From: Diphasiastrum complanatum
Taxonomy: Eukaryota; Streptophyta; Lycopodiopsida; Lycopodiales; Lycopodiaceae
Length of the DNA: 64,000 bases
Reading direction: 5' to 3'
Assembly: GCA_029204225.1 (NCBI GenBank)
Contig: CM055111.1
Coordinates: 42,160,815-42,224,814, forward strand
This document shows, piece after piece, positions 35,256 through 48,130 of the stretch; within the stretch, counting starts at the first letter, position 1, and each line of letters starts with the position of its first letter. The position numbers were made by a program, and so were the translations under genes. The notes under the pieces are model-generated. The model had not been told where the DNA came from, made no database searches, and was given only the letters and a program-made list of their open reading frames with translations.

Positions 35256-36292
35256 CCACCGCTACTGACGAGTTGCCTGAGATGCCATTACATCTAACCA
35301 ATCCACTCAGCGAATGAGGCAGCATCAAAATCTCAGCTACCCATCATCAATCTTGTAAAATTTTAGCAGTACTCGATGGTGGCTCCGATGTCAATATCAT
35401 TATGATAGAATGAAATCTGAGAAACAAGGTAGCCAAACCCACTTGTCAGCTTTGGATGGCTGATCAAAGTATGGTCCGACCTACCGGGTTCCTTCCACAC
35501 GTGCTGATCAAACTAGGAGGTCTCAAGTTTTCGGTTGATCTCGTAGTACTTGATATTCCCAATAATGTCTATTCTTATGATTTACTACTTGGTCGTCTGT
35601 GGCTCACCAATGCACGAGTCGTTCATGACTGGAGCAAAGGCCGAGTCACTTTTGGAAATCGTGACAGTTCTGTCACCATTGATTCAACGGATAAACTCAA
35701 ACCTGCATGCATCCATGACGAAGGGTCCTTGACCCAGCCAACTCAGTATTTGAACCATACCAGTTCAGCCACGAAAAAGGTCATTGTGTTGAATCTACTG
35801 ATATCATAAACTGGAGTCACATTCTAGCTACCATTGATTGTGTGAATGCCGATTATTGTGCTCAGCATCAGGATAATTGTACCTCTCCACTCCTGATCGA
35901 TCACGACCAATTACCTGATTTGGATACACCTATCATCAATATCAATTTTATTGATATCCTTCCACACAATGATGAGTTACTAAATGTTGCATGACTACCT
36001 ACTAATGAATCAGACGATTTATTCATCGATGATGAGAATGTCTTACGAATTCAGAATTGCCCAGAAGATTTGGACATTTCTAATATTTAGATCCTCAATT
36101 ACATGGAGGCACTTCCACTTAGGGCCTATCTGCAACATGCTTCCAAGGTGGAACCAGTTGCCAAGGTTGCAATTGAAAAGTCTGAGACAAAATTCTACCG
36201 TCTCAAACGCCCACACTATCCATGGGATCTCTGTGAGGAGGAGACCATCTTTCAAATTGATGATGAGATCCTCCATGACGTACCAACCGTCC
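35256..36292 (+). pseudogene. Gypsy copy G4: aspartic protease and linker
   Basis: DELPEMPLHLTNPLSE, TGA at 35315-35317, then ILAVLDGGSDVNIIM (about 35360-35403), a small deletion relative to G3 (STSL lost), WMADQSMVRPTGFLPHVLIK (35454) and VVLDIPNNVYSYDLLLGR. The acidic linker continues with further stops to EEETIFQIDDEILHDVPTV, where the copia K1 LTR begins at 36293. RT and later domains of G4 are not found downstream, so the other side of the K1 insertion has been lost. Confidence 0.85.
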
Positions 36293-36554
36293 TGTTAGAA
36301 ATCAATGATAAACTTCATTGTTACTATTTACGATGCACATTAATGTTGACAGCTGTGACCAGATGTCAATAGCTGTAGGCTAGTCTATTAGTCTACTCGT
36401 AGGGTTTCTCTCTCTATCATGGCTCAGGGTTTATTTGTACATTTTACATTATGTATGAATTAGGGTGATAGAGTGACAGTACGTGTTCTTCTTCCGTCTT
36501 CTTGTGGTGATTGCTTATGGTGAATGCTTGATGTTGCATATCTAATTCTTGACA
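36293..36554 (+). repeat. 5' LTR of copia element K1
   Basis: Opens TGTTAGAAATC, closes TTCTTGACA, 262 bp, directly followed by a Met-type primer site. It sits inside the G4 linker coding sequence. No 3' LTR is present in the window. Confidence 0.82.
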
Positions 36555-36567
36555 TGGTATCAGAGCA
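36555..36567 (+). other. Primer-binding site of K1 (tRNA-Met type)
   Basis: TGGTATCAGAGCA adjoining the LTR end. Confidence 0.88.
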
Positions 36568-37408
36568 GCGATAGTCCTGCGTGCCTGATCAGTGGATACA
36601 ACTTGTCACAAGCTCCGCAACGAAGTGAGAAAGTCCTTCACGGGAGGTGAAAGCTTGGAGAGACAAAAACGGCTGGAAGAAATTCTTCTTTGGTGTATTT
36701 TGTAGGGTTGGAGCTCAGAATCATCAGTGGGAAAAGAAAGCACAGTCTCAAAAAGGCCAGGGCAGCATCAGACAGATTGAGAATCTGTTGAGTGGGGGAG
36801 ATTTTTACAATACTTCCTAGTTATTGTGGAAAGTGCTATTTATGTGAGAGGTTTGCCAAGAAATCTCTCATTTGTCTGTTTGGAGTACTGCAAATCACAC
36901 TAGACAGTGTCTAGTACTACCATTCAGAGTTAGAAGGCTTCATACTTTTCACATTACTGATCTCTGTCTTTTGAATGATCACACATTTCGAAATCTTTGC
37001 AAAGAGGAGGCGGCATAGCTGCCGCGTCGAAGTGGAGAATCTAGAATATTCCCTCTGACAGTTCTTATATTCCCTCTATTTTTAATCTTTTCCGTACCAA
37101 TATTAGATCAACGCGCCAGAGGTAGGAAAAATCTTGAGCAGTCGTACATTCGCGCGTCATACAGAAATAGCATATCCGTACCAATATCGGATCGACGCGC
37201 CAGAGGTAAAGAAAACCAAGAGCAGTCGTACATCCGCACATCATACCGATATCACATATCAGTACCAGTATCGGAGCAACGCGCCAGAGGTAAAGAGAAT
37301 CTCGAGCAGTCGTGCACCCGCTGGTCGTACCAATATCAGGTGTACAACCAAAAATTTACAGTTCTGTGGTGTGAATAAATTTTGTGATCCAGACTCATCT
37401 ATCCAGTA
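36568..37408 (+). other. Leader of K1 with 84-bp tandem repeats
   Basis: No gene up to 37091. Then three tandem units start at 37092, 37176 and 37260 (period 84), each containing ACGCGCCAGAGGTA and GAGCAGTCGT; the third is incomplete. The frame ending with TAA at 37407-37409 is open across the repeats (28-residue peptide unit with QYRIDAPEVKK) but contains no ATG. Confidence 0.8.
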
Positions 37409-38290
37409 ATGGCAACTCTAAGCGAGAGTGTTCTTAATGAGTCAAGCAAATTGGAAGGTGCCGGCAACTATGCAGTTTGGAAATTCATACTGAAGAACAT
37501 TTTGATGGAAAAGGAGCTATGGGAGATCGTGACAGGTGAAGAGACAAGGCCAGTGATTGAAGAAGATCAACGGGCATTTGATAGGAGAAGACGGAAAGCC
37601 CAAAATGTCATCAACTTATCAGTTAGAGATGCAATTATTCCCTATATTTCAGATTCAGAAGGACCAAAAGAAGCGTGGGACACATTGAAGGCATTGTTTG
37701 AAACGACAAATACATCTAGAATACTATTTTTAAAGACAAAGTTGCATACATTGCAGATCGATGATGATGCAACTATTGCCGATCACATACTGAAGATCAA
37801 AGAGACCCGTGATCAATTAGCAGCAGTTGGAGAGCGAGTACAAGATCGTGAGATCGTGCAATTGACATTGAATAGTCTGAGTGAGTCACATCATATGTTT
37901 GTGACGAGTATAGCCACAAGAGAAAATCTTCCAACCTATGAAGAACTAGGTTGACTGCTTTTGCAAGAAGAGCAACGTCAAGAGAACTTGAATCATCGTA
38001 ACAGGAGCTACGATCAAGCTCTTGCAGTAAGAGGACGAGGTGGAAGATCTGGCCGTGGAAAGTATCAATCAAGAGGAGGAAACTTAAGCCAAGGATCATT
38101 TCAACAATTTCATGAGCAAGTCAATGATAGTCCGAATCGAGGTAATTGGAATCAAGATCGAGGTCAAGGACGCAACTATTCAAGACAAAATAAACCTGGA
38201 AATTGTAGGTACTGCAACAAACCTGGTCACTGGGATCGTGAATGCTTCAAGAAACAGAAGGAGATGGAACAAAGAAAAGACAAATGCAAG
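37409..38290 (+). pseudogene. Copia K1 gag
   Basis: ATG at 37409 opens MATLSESVLNESSKLEGAGN, followed by the UBN2-type gag domain (YAVWKFILKNILMEKELWEI, AWDTLKALFETTNTSRILFL, LTLNSLSESHHMFVTSIATR). A TGA at 37952-37954 interrupts EELG.LLLQEEQRQ, after which the frame continues with an Arg/Gly-rich segment and the zinc knuckle CRYCNKPGHWDREC (38210-38252), a good CX2CX4HX4C. A frameshift near 38285 leads to the protease frame. Gag would form the particle and bind RNA. This copy needs suppression of one stop and one frameshift, so it is recently dead rather than ancient. Confidence 0.9.
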
Positions 38291-39030
38291 CGGGAAATTA
38301 TGGTGATCAACATCAATTTGATGACTATTATTATGAAGACAATTATACTGATCAACATCAATACGATGATGATAAATATGAAGATGACATAGGTGAGAGT
38401 TCAAATTTGTTCATTACAGCATTAATGACAAGTGATGATGCCAAGGATACTTGGTACATTGATAGTGGTGCATCCAAGCACATGACTTCAAGGAAAGAGT
38501 GGTTTTCAGAACTCAAGAAAACTGACAATGGTGATGAAGTTGGACAAGATGATGGCAAATTGCTATCTGTTAAAGGAGTTGGAGTGGTACCAGTGAAGTT
38601 ATCCAACGGGAAAATAAAGCATATAAGCAATGTGTAATATGTACTTGGCTTAGCTAACAATCTACTATCTGTTGGGACGATGGCTGATCAACAACTCAAG
38701 GTTGAGTCTGACAGTGACAAATGTCTTGTCAAAGACATCAAGAATCACTACAAAGTGATTGCTACAGGAGCTAGAGTCAACGGGAATCGACTCTACAAAT
38801 TGAATGCGAGATCTTTTACTCAAGTTATGGTAAGCACTGTTGATAGTCGAAGTGATCTTTGGCATCAAAGGTTTGGTCATATCAGTACTCAAAGCTTGCA
38901 AATCCTTAAAAGAGGTAATCTAGTTGTTGGATTGTCTGATATCTCTTTTGAAGGAAGAATTTGTGAGGGTTGCATTCTGGGAAAACAACATAGAGAGAGA
39001 TTTTCCAAAGATGGAGCAAGAAGAGCCAAT
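38291..39030 (+). pseudogene. Copia K1 acidic tail, protease and GAG-pre-integrase domain
   Basis: A Tyr/Asp-rich tail (DDYYYEDNYTDQHQYDDDKY), then the protease with active site TWYIDSGASKHMTS (38449-38490), the flap-side GVGVVPVKLSNGKIKHISNV, a TAA at 38635-38637, then LANNLLSVGTM. The GAG-pre-integrase domain follows: DLWHQRFGHISTQSLQIL (38857) and CEGCILGKQHRERF (38963-39005), with the HHCC zinc ligands intact. Only one stop separates the two halves. Confidence 0.9.
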
Positions 39031-39618
39031 GTCATTCTTGATCTTGTTCATAGTGATCTGTGTGGACCAATACAAACTAGGTCCATTAGTGGTTGTTACT
39101 ATTTCATCACACTCATTGATGACTATAGTAGACATATCTGGATTTATTTCATAAGCAAGAAATCTGATGCTTTTGCCAAGTTTAGAGAGTTCAAGGCTCT
39201 AGTTGAAAAATAAACAGGTTGTTATATTAAGACCCTTAGATCAGATGGTGGCGGTGAGTATTTTTCAACAGAGTTCATAAATTTCTGCAAGGATAAGGGG
39301 ATCAAGAGACAAACCACTGCACCCTATTCACCACAAAATAACGGAGTTGCAGAACGGAAAAACAAATCCATTGTAGAGAAGGCTAGGGCAATGCTTAAGA
39401 GCAAGGGTTTGCCAAATACTTTTTGGACAGAAGCATGCAACACAGCTACTCATATCTTGAATCGGTGTCCTACGAAGTCCGTGGAGGGTAAGACACCTTA
39501 CGAAGCTTTTACTGGAAAGAAACCTAATGTTTCTCATTTACGAATATTTGGTTGTGATGCTTACGCTCATGTACCTGATGAAAAATGAAAGAAGCTGGAT
39601 GCAAAAGCTGTTAAGTGT
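39031..39618 (+). pseudogene. Copia K1 integrase core and start of C-terminal part
   Basis: All three catalytic residues are visible: Asp in LVHSDLCGPIQT (39050), Asp in LRSDGGGEYF (39238-39265), Glu in NNGVAERKNKS (39340). A TAA at 39211-39213 and a TGA at 39586-39588 are in-frame stops. The C-terminal part has HILNRCPTKSVEGKTPYEAF and HLRIFGCDAYAHVPDEK. Copia homology ends at KKLDAKAVKC (39618), where K2 begins. RT, RNase H and the 3' LTR of K1 are not found beyond K2. Confidence 0.9.
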
Positions 39619-40562
39619 TCTGCCAACGAGCAGAATGAAGAAACAAAATGTTTCTAACTACAAAGCCTTGCTAGCTTTCAGTCCTCAACCTGACAAAGAT
39701 GTAAGATGAACAGTTTGCAAACATAAAAGATTCACGAATGAGAATCTTTTGTGATCCAATACGAGAGAAAGGTAGACGAGCAAAACGAAGCCAACGACGC
39801 GACACAAAAAATGTCGCGAAACCCATTTTGCCCTCACGCTCCAAAGAGTACCAGCAAAGATCACGCAAGTACCCAGAAGTACAGAAATTCAATCTGATAG
39901 CATGACGTGAGTAGATACTCCCTAGGTCGTGGCTAATCTGCCACTCTTGTCACATTCCCTGATAAGTTGTAGATGCTTAATCACTCTAATCTTAGATTTA
40001 CATAGAGCGACTATACTTATTGGATGATACTTTGACATATAGATCAACAGAGCACACATACAGTGTAATGTAGTAGTCTGATACTAGTAAGCAATCAAGA
40101 CGAAATACAGACAACAAGTCCGCCTGCGTGCGAGACGAGTTCTGTGATCAAGATTCATAGAGATCCAAAAGTCCGCTAGTAAGCGAGACATACATTCGTG
40201 AGAGAAGTGTATCCCTCTCACGCCAGCGCACTGCGTGGATTTGCATGTAATGCTTGAAGAAATCAGAGAAAAATCAATATAGATGATTTTCTTGCTGTGT
40301 TTGATCTCGAATGCTAATGTGTCTGCTATTTATTCGTGTGTCTAACTAAGTTTTCTTGTTCATTTGAATTCCGCACCTTGGCTGAAACTATGTTGAATGC
40401 TGCATTAATTTTATAAACGTAGATCAGCAGTGCCTGACTACACTCTGGAGAACTGTAGGAGTGATTCAACTGGCAGTGTCCAGCAATCGCACTTGAACTC
40501 CATCCGAGGCAAAAGAGAGAGTCATGGTTCCTTCACAAAAGCTTCACGACTAATTTTCAGCA
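39616..40562 (+). repeat. Probable 5' LTR of copia element K2
   Basis: It ends TTTTCAGCA one base before the primer site. The left edge is uncertain: TGTTCTGCC at 39616, right where K1 coding homology stops, or TGTAAGATG near 39699. At up to 947 bp it is much longer than the K1 LTR. No second copy is seen. Confidence 0.6.
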
Positions 40563-40563
40563 A

Positions 40564-40576
40564 TGGTATCAGAGCC
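40564..40576 (+). other. Primer-binding site of K2 (tRNA-Met type)
   Basis: Perfect TGGTATCAGAGCC, after a single spacer base. Confidence 0.88.
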
Positions 40577-40672
40577 GGTTATCCTGTCATATTCTGGAAT
40601 AGCCAAGAAACTAACAGATCCAGGAGGCCAAGCATTCAAACAAACAACCATCAACGAGGGAACAGACGAAGC

Positions 40673-41580
40673 AATGGCTTCAATCAGCAGCATGCATAGC
40701 AAGATCTGCACAATACTTGATTCTTCAGGATCTAACTTTCTAGCTTGGAAAGTTAAGACATCTTTGATACTCAAGGGTGAAGGACTCTTCCCCTTGGTGG
40801 ATGGCACATAAGAAATGCCTACGACAACAGGCAAGGAGCTACGCGAGTGGAGGGAGAAAAACGACAAGGCAGTAGTCTTGCTATCATCTTACATCAAAGA
40901 TAGTCTCACACTTGACCTGGCAACACTCTCCAGAGCTAAGGAGATGTGGGATACATTGCTCACAAGATTTCAGACGAAATCAAGAAGTCAAATCATGATG
41001 TTGGAAGATCAGCTGACGAATTTGCAATGGGATGGAAAGGACCTCACTTCTTTCGTAAGAAAGATGAAGGATCTGTTTCTGTCACTACATAACTCTGGAG
41101 TAGAGAACGTTGTGTCAGCTGAGAAGCAGCTAACGTACCTGTTGAGAGACTTACCCAGATCATTCTAGACAACGAGGACCCTGCTCGCAAAAGATCCTAC
41201 CATGAACATCGAAAAGGCGATTATCGAGATTCGAGAGGAAGTCGAGGCCAAAGAACATCTTGATCACAAAGATGGTTCTGACCAGGCCCTCTACGGCAAC
41301 AAAGAAAAATCCAAAAAGCAATTTAAACCAAAGAGGGAGTCCAATCAGAGGCAGGATTGTGACCAACAAGCAGAGGGGACCAGCAAGAGCAACTGGAAGA
41401 CCAAAGAGAGGTCGAAACAACAAGGTGCAGACAAGAAGACTTGCACGAGATGCAAAAGAGACGGGCATACAATATATACATGCTGGCTCAATCCCAAGAT
41501 TGAGTGTATCCATTGTCGTAAGAAGAATCACGCAGCCATGGATTGCCGCCAGAGCCCGAGAAACAAATCAGCACAGAACG
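40673..41580 (+). pseudogene. Copia K2 gag with two zinc knuckles
   Basis: From MASISSMHSKICTILD (ATG near 40675) it encodes SNFLAWKVKTSLILKGEGLF, a TAA at 40809-40811, LREWREKNDKAVVLLSSYIK, RAKEMWDTLLTRFQTKSRSQ (UBN2-type gag), a TAG near 41167, then a Lys/Gln-rich basic region and two CX2CX4HX4C knuckles, CTRCKRDGHTIYTC (41440-41482) and CIHCRKKNHAAMDC (41505-41550). Only two stops and no frameshift until 41166 make it relatively young. Homology to copia ends exactly at AGAGCAG (41581-41587). Confidence 0.88.
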
Positions 41581-41723
41581 AGAGCAGTCTCTTTTTCCCA
41601 TACTGAACACTTAGAATTATGTCTCATAGTGAAGAGTTAGATTTTTTCATCAGATGTATGCCATTGTGCTCTTGCCTTAGATTTTTCAAGCATATTGTTC
41701 TTTGATCAATCTTGTGTAATCAC
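41581..41723. repeat. Foreign 143-bp patch replacing K2 protease-integrase-RT
   Basis: Matches 31608-31763. K2 gag ends on its left, and copia RT sequence begins on its right at 41724, so the patch bridges a deletion of roughly 2.5-3 kb of normal pol sequence. Confidence 0.85.
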
Positions 41724-42456
41724 GGGGCTGAAGTAAAGGCAGACATCTCGAAACATTTCAAGATAGTGGATCTGGGAGAAGCCAGGTGTTACCTAGGCTT
41801 ACAAATTGAATGGGACTATAAGGGAGGTAAGTTATAACTTCACCAGTCCAAATACACCCAGAACATCCTAGAGGATTTTGGGATGCTGAACTGCAAAGGA
41901 GCAAACACTCCAATGCTCGCAGGGACGGTGCTGACGAATGATGACTATCCAAAGACTGAGGAAGAAGGAGAACAAATGCAGCTCACACCTTACAAGAAGC
42001 TGATAGGATCACAAATGTACCTTCCAACAACACATGTCCTGATATTGCTTATGCAGTGTTCAGGATGAGCCAATTCTGCACGATCCAGGCTTGATACATC
42101 GGAAGATTGCAAAACGAATTTTGCAATATCTTCAATTAACGAGGGATTATGGCTTGTGTTATTGTCGTGATGCAGGTTTCATAATACTTTCCTACAACGA
42201 TGCTAGCTGGGCATCTCTCAAGGATGACTGTAAAAGCGTCTCAGGAGGATGCACCATCGCATCAGCAGCATCAGTTCTCTGGGTCAGCAAGAAGCAGACC
42301 ATTGTAGCCCAGTCATCCTATGAAGCAGAATATGTTGCATCAGCAAAGATGGCCAACGAGATAATCTGGCTAAGGCAGTTTCTTGACGAATTGGGCGAAA
42401 CAAGGAACGAGCCCCTGATCTTGCAGATGGACAACACCTCTGCAGGAGAGGGTGAA
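41724..42456 (+). pseudogene. Copia K2 RT C-terminus and RNase H
   Basis: Starts within RT: KADISKHFKIVDLGEARCYL (41734), LHQSKYTQNILEDFGMLNC, then QLTPYKKLIGSQMYL and a decayed DIAYAVFRMSQF. RNase H follows: YNDASWASLKDDCKSVSG (42193-42246) and SKKQTIVAQSSYEAEYVA (42286-42340). It is frameshifted near 41835 and 42055-42095. It stops in LQMDNTSAGEG (42456), where copia normally has DNQSAI; no 3' LTR follows. It may be the same family as the gag at 40673, but continuity cannot be proven. Confidence 0.85.
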
Positions 42457-43478
<1,022 letters not shown>

Positions 43479-43659
43479 ATATCCCTAGAAAAAATGAGAT
43501 CTATAGTTTAAAAAAGATAGAGATTCCTGGAAAAGAAAGAGTGGTGTTCTAGAAGAAGAAAAATAAATCCAAAATCTGACATCTAGAACCCAAAAAATCA
43601 AGAGAAATCTATAAGTTTCCTAGTCTTATAGACAGCTACAATAAAAGTACCTACCACCT

Positions 43660-44420
43660 CGTTAGCTAGACAATTAATCGAATACAAAATGAGGGAGAAA
43701 ATTTGTGACATGTAGGAACTAAAGGCGGCTAGAGGACACATCCCCATGTCTCTCCCAAAAGTAAGAGAATTGATTGCAGAGAAAATATGTTTTGAGGATC
43801 TTGCAAATTCTTATATCCTATATCTACATGCCTTAGAGTTCTCTAATAGTCACCAAGAATTTGATTGAGACCATCTACAAGTGAGAGACCAAACCTACAA
43901 TGGCCTATCGTACTAGGGTCATTTGATGCATACGGCCTCACCCATGATAGTCTACAAAAGTTTTCCATTGCCACCAGTACTCATAAAGAAGACACTATAC
44001 ACCTGGCTGGTCACTAAGCATTTTGGTTGAGAGAGTAGGTGCTCCTACTATGGGGTGCTTTTAACAAACCCACAAAGTTACAACTAAAGCAGAGATTGTG
44101 CAACCCAAATCAGCCTCTGGAACCACGATTCGACCTGGGCCCTATACCTTAAGGTTAGAGATCAATCAGTGAAAGAGATAAAGGTAATAAATGAGTTCCA
44201 ACATAGTTTCTTGGAGGGAGTAGATTCTATAATCATAAATGACAACAAGGAGAGGATCTAAGGGAAAATCAAGAAAGCAACAGCAAGAGCTACAGCCTGT
44301 GTCATTTGATAGATTGGCATCAATACTAACACTAGCAACAGATTAGGAACTTTGGTCAGGCAAATTTCATCCATAGACCTAAACTACATATATGAATGTA
44401 CTAAGAATATCCCATATATT
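43660..44420 (+). pseudogene. Weak coding-like frame of unknown origin
   Basis: One frame of about 250 codons has nine stops, but long stretches read like protein, for example MSLPKVRELIAEKICFEDLA (43750) and VKEIKVINEFQHSFLEGVDS (44170). The stop density is below random expectation for this composition, but not decisively. I recognise no family. Confidence 0.2.
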
Positions 44421-44511
44421 TAGTCTAGCCAATTTGGAACTAAATTCAATCTGGACGTAGAAATATATATAAATCACACGAAATAGGTGAACACAAAAAC
44501 CCCAAAAGAAT

Positions 44512-45287
44512 ATCACATACTTGTTTCCATACTAATTAGCAAAAGTAACATGCATATTTTGAGCCAACTAGTTGTTCAAGTAAATTGACTGCTCCTTGTT
44601 GAGAAGACAACCCATTAGCATATCTTTGATTCATCTTCCTATACTAGGTGATTTAGGGAAGTTCTTGAGACTGGTGTAATTTAGTTTGGTAGTGGACCGA
44701 ACACAATATTTATAACTTTAGATAAGACATTATTATCTGGAATAGGATTGAATTCATACAAAATCTAGTAATGTTGGCATAGAAAATATTAAAGATGTCA
44801 TTAAGAATATTAAGAGCAAAGTCATATGAGTGAATTAATCAAAAGCAAGGTGTGCACCCACTCACTAAGAAACAATTCTTTTTGTTTTAGGTTGCAAAAA
44901 TCCCATAAAAATTTCACATACTTGTTTCCATACTGATTAGCAAAAGTAACATGCATATTTTGAGCCAACTAGTTGTTCAAGTAAATTGACTGCTCCTTGT
45001 TGAAAAGACAACCCATTAGCATATCTTTGATCCATCCTCCCATACTAGGTGATTTAGGGAAGTGTAACTTAGTTTGGTAGTGGACCGAACACAATATTTA
45101 TAACTTTAGATAAGACATTATTATCTAGAATAGGAATGAATTCATACAAAATCTAGTAATGTTGGCATAGAAAATATTAAAGATGTCATTAAGAATATTA
45201 AGAGCAAAGTCTTATGAGTGAATTAATCAAAAGCAAGGTGTGCACCCACTCCTAAGAAAAATTTCTTTTTGTTTTAGGTTGCAAAAC
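44512..45287. repeat. Tandem duplication, two units of about 370-390 bp
   Basis: Unit 1 (about 44512-44902) and unit 2 (about 44922-45287) both open CACATACTTGTTTCCATACT and close TTGTTTTAGGTTGCAAAA. Unit 2 lacks about 15 bp (CTTGAGACTGGTGTA region). Otherwise they differ at only a handful of sites. Confidence 0.93.
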
Positions 45288-46850
45288 CATTGTAGCGGTT
45301 CCTCCAAGACAATAGTAGATAAATAGCAAATAGTGCATACTCTATAATGATACAAGAATGCGCATTCGCCAACCAACTGAAAGAGTTCTTATATCCTTTG
45401 TAATTCCCCATTTAAAATATAAAATTTACATAAAATGAAAATAAAAATAAAGAAATTCATTCACAATATGCAGAGTTGGTAGAATTCAAAAAATATGTTT
45501 AGTCGACTCTTTTATTATACCATGGATGGGTAGAAAAACTTCTTGAAGTCTTAGATATTATAGCAAGCTTTAGATCACTAGTCATCAAAGAATCAACACA
45601 CACACACACACACACACACACTACATGACTAAATGTATCAATGTGTATACAAAGATATGTATGGGATGAAATAAGTGGTACAAGACAAGCAGACAGAGAA
45701 ATAGCATGACTAACTTGGAAATAAGTGCTTGCCAAAGCCCTAATGTCTAGCAATTCAAAAATGTCTAGACCATATACTGCAACCCCCAACTAATGTTAGA
45801 AGATCAGATCTGTTAATATATTCTTTTTCATATAGCCATTATAAACAAAAACATCACAGTAGTTAAAACAAAAACTAAATGCTTGTGAATATCCTTAGGC
45901 AGAAGTAAAAGTAGCATATCAAAGCATGCAACTCAACAACCACATATTCAAAGGCAAAAGCAATTTAGACATCTAGAACGTATAGTGCAACCCTCGGCTA
46001 ATGTTAAAAGATTAGGCAAACTGTTAATACATTCATTTTTGTAAAGTCATTCTATACACAAATCACAACATCACATCAATTAAAACAACAACTAAATGGT
46101 TGAGAATATCTCCAGGCAGAAGTAAAAGTTGCATAAAATATGCAACACAACCACCACATGGTCAAAAACAAAAGACATTTTGTCAAAGGTGCTTGTATGC
46201 TAGAGTTTTCTCCAACACCTTTCGCAGACTCGATGTCACCAAAAATTAGCTCAACCAATAATCTATTGCTTAATCGCTTGTCAAGGAGGCTAGAAATTAC
46301 TGCTTTCATAACCATATCTAGCTACAGAAACCTTCTATAAGAAAGGTGTGTTGTTTTTGGAACACACCAAATAAGTGACATGTGATGCTTGGATATTTGA
46401 AATCCTATCTCTCATCTTACACATTACACATGATGCATCCACAGGCCTACTCTCAATAATCACCGTCAACGGAATCTGTCAATAGTTCCATGCCCAAGCA
46501 TTACTTACCAAGAACTTTACCTTCAAATATGAGGTTCAGATCTTTATTATACTCCCATCTAGAACTAGAAAGTGTTTTAGTACGTTGTCATATATATTCA
46601 TTTAAGCCTATATATCTTGCCCACTAGGCAAGGTAGAATGACAACTTTATGTTTGTCTCTTCTATGATCCCAATTGTGTGACTGATTAGAAAGAAGAGGA
46701 CAAGAAGTCCTCGCAAAGCCATCATTATTGAAGAATGACAAACATAGTTAAATGCAATATTTACTTCTTTCAAGCTTGACATAGTATCAACAATCATTTC
46801 TGATAGAAAGTTGGAACTGACTTAAAGCATGATTTATGTTCCACTTGCAT
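45288..46850. other. No gene recognised
   Basis: Contains a (CA)13 tract at 45595-45621. CTAATGTTA(G/A)AAGAT and neighbouring words recur at about 45792 and 45998, indicating an old local duplication (period about 206). Confidence 0.5.
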
Positions 46851-46853
46851 CTG

Positions 46854-47036
46854 GACCAAAATGGAGCAAAACAGCAATTGGTATGGTCAGTACCTGCATA
46901 CAGAGCTTATTTTTCAACATGGCACAAAATAGCCACCTCAACAAGGACCAAAATGGAGCAAAACAGCAATTGGTATGGTCAGTACCTGCATACAGAGCTT
47001 ATTTCAACATGGCACAAAATAGCCACCTCAACAATG
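46854..47036. repeat. Two-unit tandem repeat of about 90 bp
   Basis: GGACCAAAATGGAGCAAAAC opens both units (46854 and 46945), which end CCACCTCAACAA. They differ essentially by two extra T in unit 1, so this is a recent duplication. Confidence 0.95.
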
Positions 47037-48130
47037 AGAGAAACTAAGTGCCATCACATACTGTAAGCCATTCAAACCTAGGATAAATTAGCAAAACACC
47101 CGTCGTCTACAACACTTTTCTTAAGCTTCTATATCCTTTTCTATGTGGCTCAGCGTGGCTTCAAACTCCAGATGGGGACGAATGAAAGGCCTCCACTGTA
47201 TAGCTGGAGAGAATAATGTACAACAGCCAAAACCAAATATACTATAACATAACTGATAGCTTCCAGATCATCAAGAACTCCACAATTTTCTCAAATACTA
47301 ATTTCAGTTTCCAAATCGTTTGAAGTACAGAAGATTTCTTGCATGTTCTGTATGTGCTCTGTATGTGTGCCATTTGCTATTTTCTCCAGAGGCAATAACA
47401 ACCATCAAAAACACCTTTTTGACGTATCTGGCCGTGCAATGTCTGGCTTGCCATTATCTTTTATCCATAATAAGCTTGCACAAATAATAAATGATTCTGT
47501 TTTCCAGCATTAATTTACTCAAACTTTCAACCTGGGGGAGTAAACCAGAGTAAGAGACCAGAAAGTTCATGCTTGAACACAGTCTACTGGCTACATGACT
47601 AAGACCAAACGGTTTCCTTTTCTAGGACAACCTAAATTACAAAAATTATTATTGTATGAGGGGAAGGCCTCTAGGGTATAAGCGTTAGGATAGGCTAAGA
47701 AAAAAGCAATCAAGATATATAAAAGGTTCTGTTAAAATCAAGTGTTGACAACCAGTTACCACAGTCTTACAGGCGGCCTTGTCAATTGAGCTCAAATATT
47801 CATATGAACAAAAAATGTCACTCTCTTATGATAGAGTACACAAACCCTAAAATGGAATTTGTACCCTTTCAGGAACAGACTCAATTTCATTCATAAAGAG
47901 AGACACAAGAAAAGAACTTGATATTAACCAGCCTCTTTATGAATGTGCTGACATTTAAAAATGACCACAATCAGAAGTTGATTGAGGGTATTCAAACATT
48001 CAAAATAATCAATACAGGTTTAGAATAGTTACTAAGCACTCTAAATGAGCAACTGATGTAAGACTTTGAAGCACAAGAAAGTGTGCTTGGCAAGGCCTAA
48101 ACTCAACCACAATATGTTCTCTGAAAAGCG
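47037..48130 (-). other. Downstream / presumed 3' UTR of the eIF4G-like gene
   Basis: Non-coding in all frames. The portion nearest 48130 is expected to be 3' UTR because the stop codon lies at 48131-48133. No polyadenylation site can be assigned with confidence. Confidence 0.4.
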
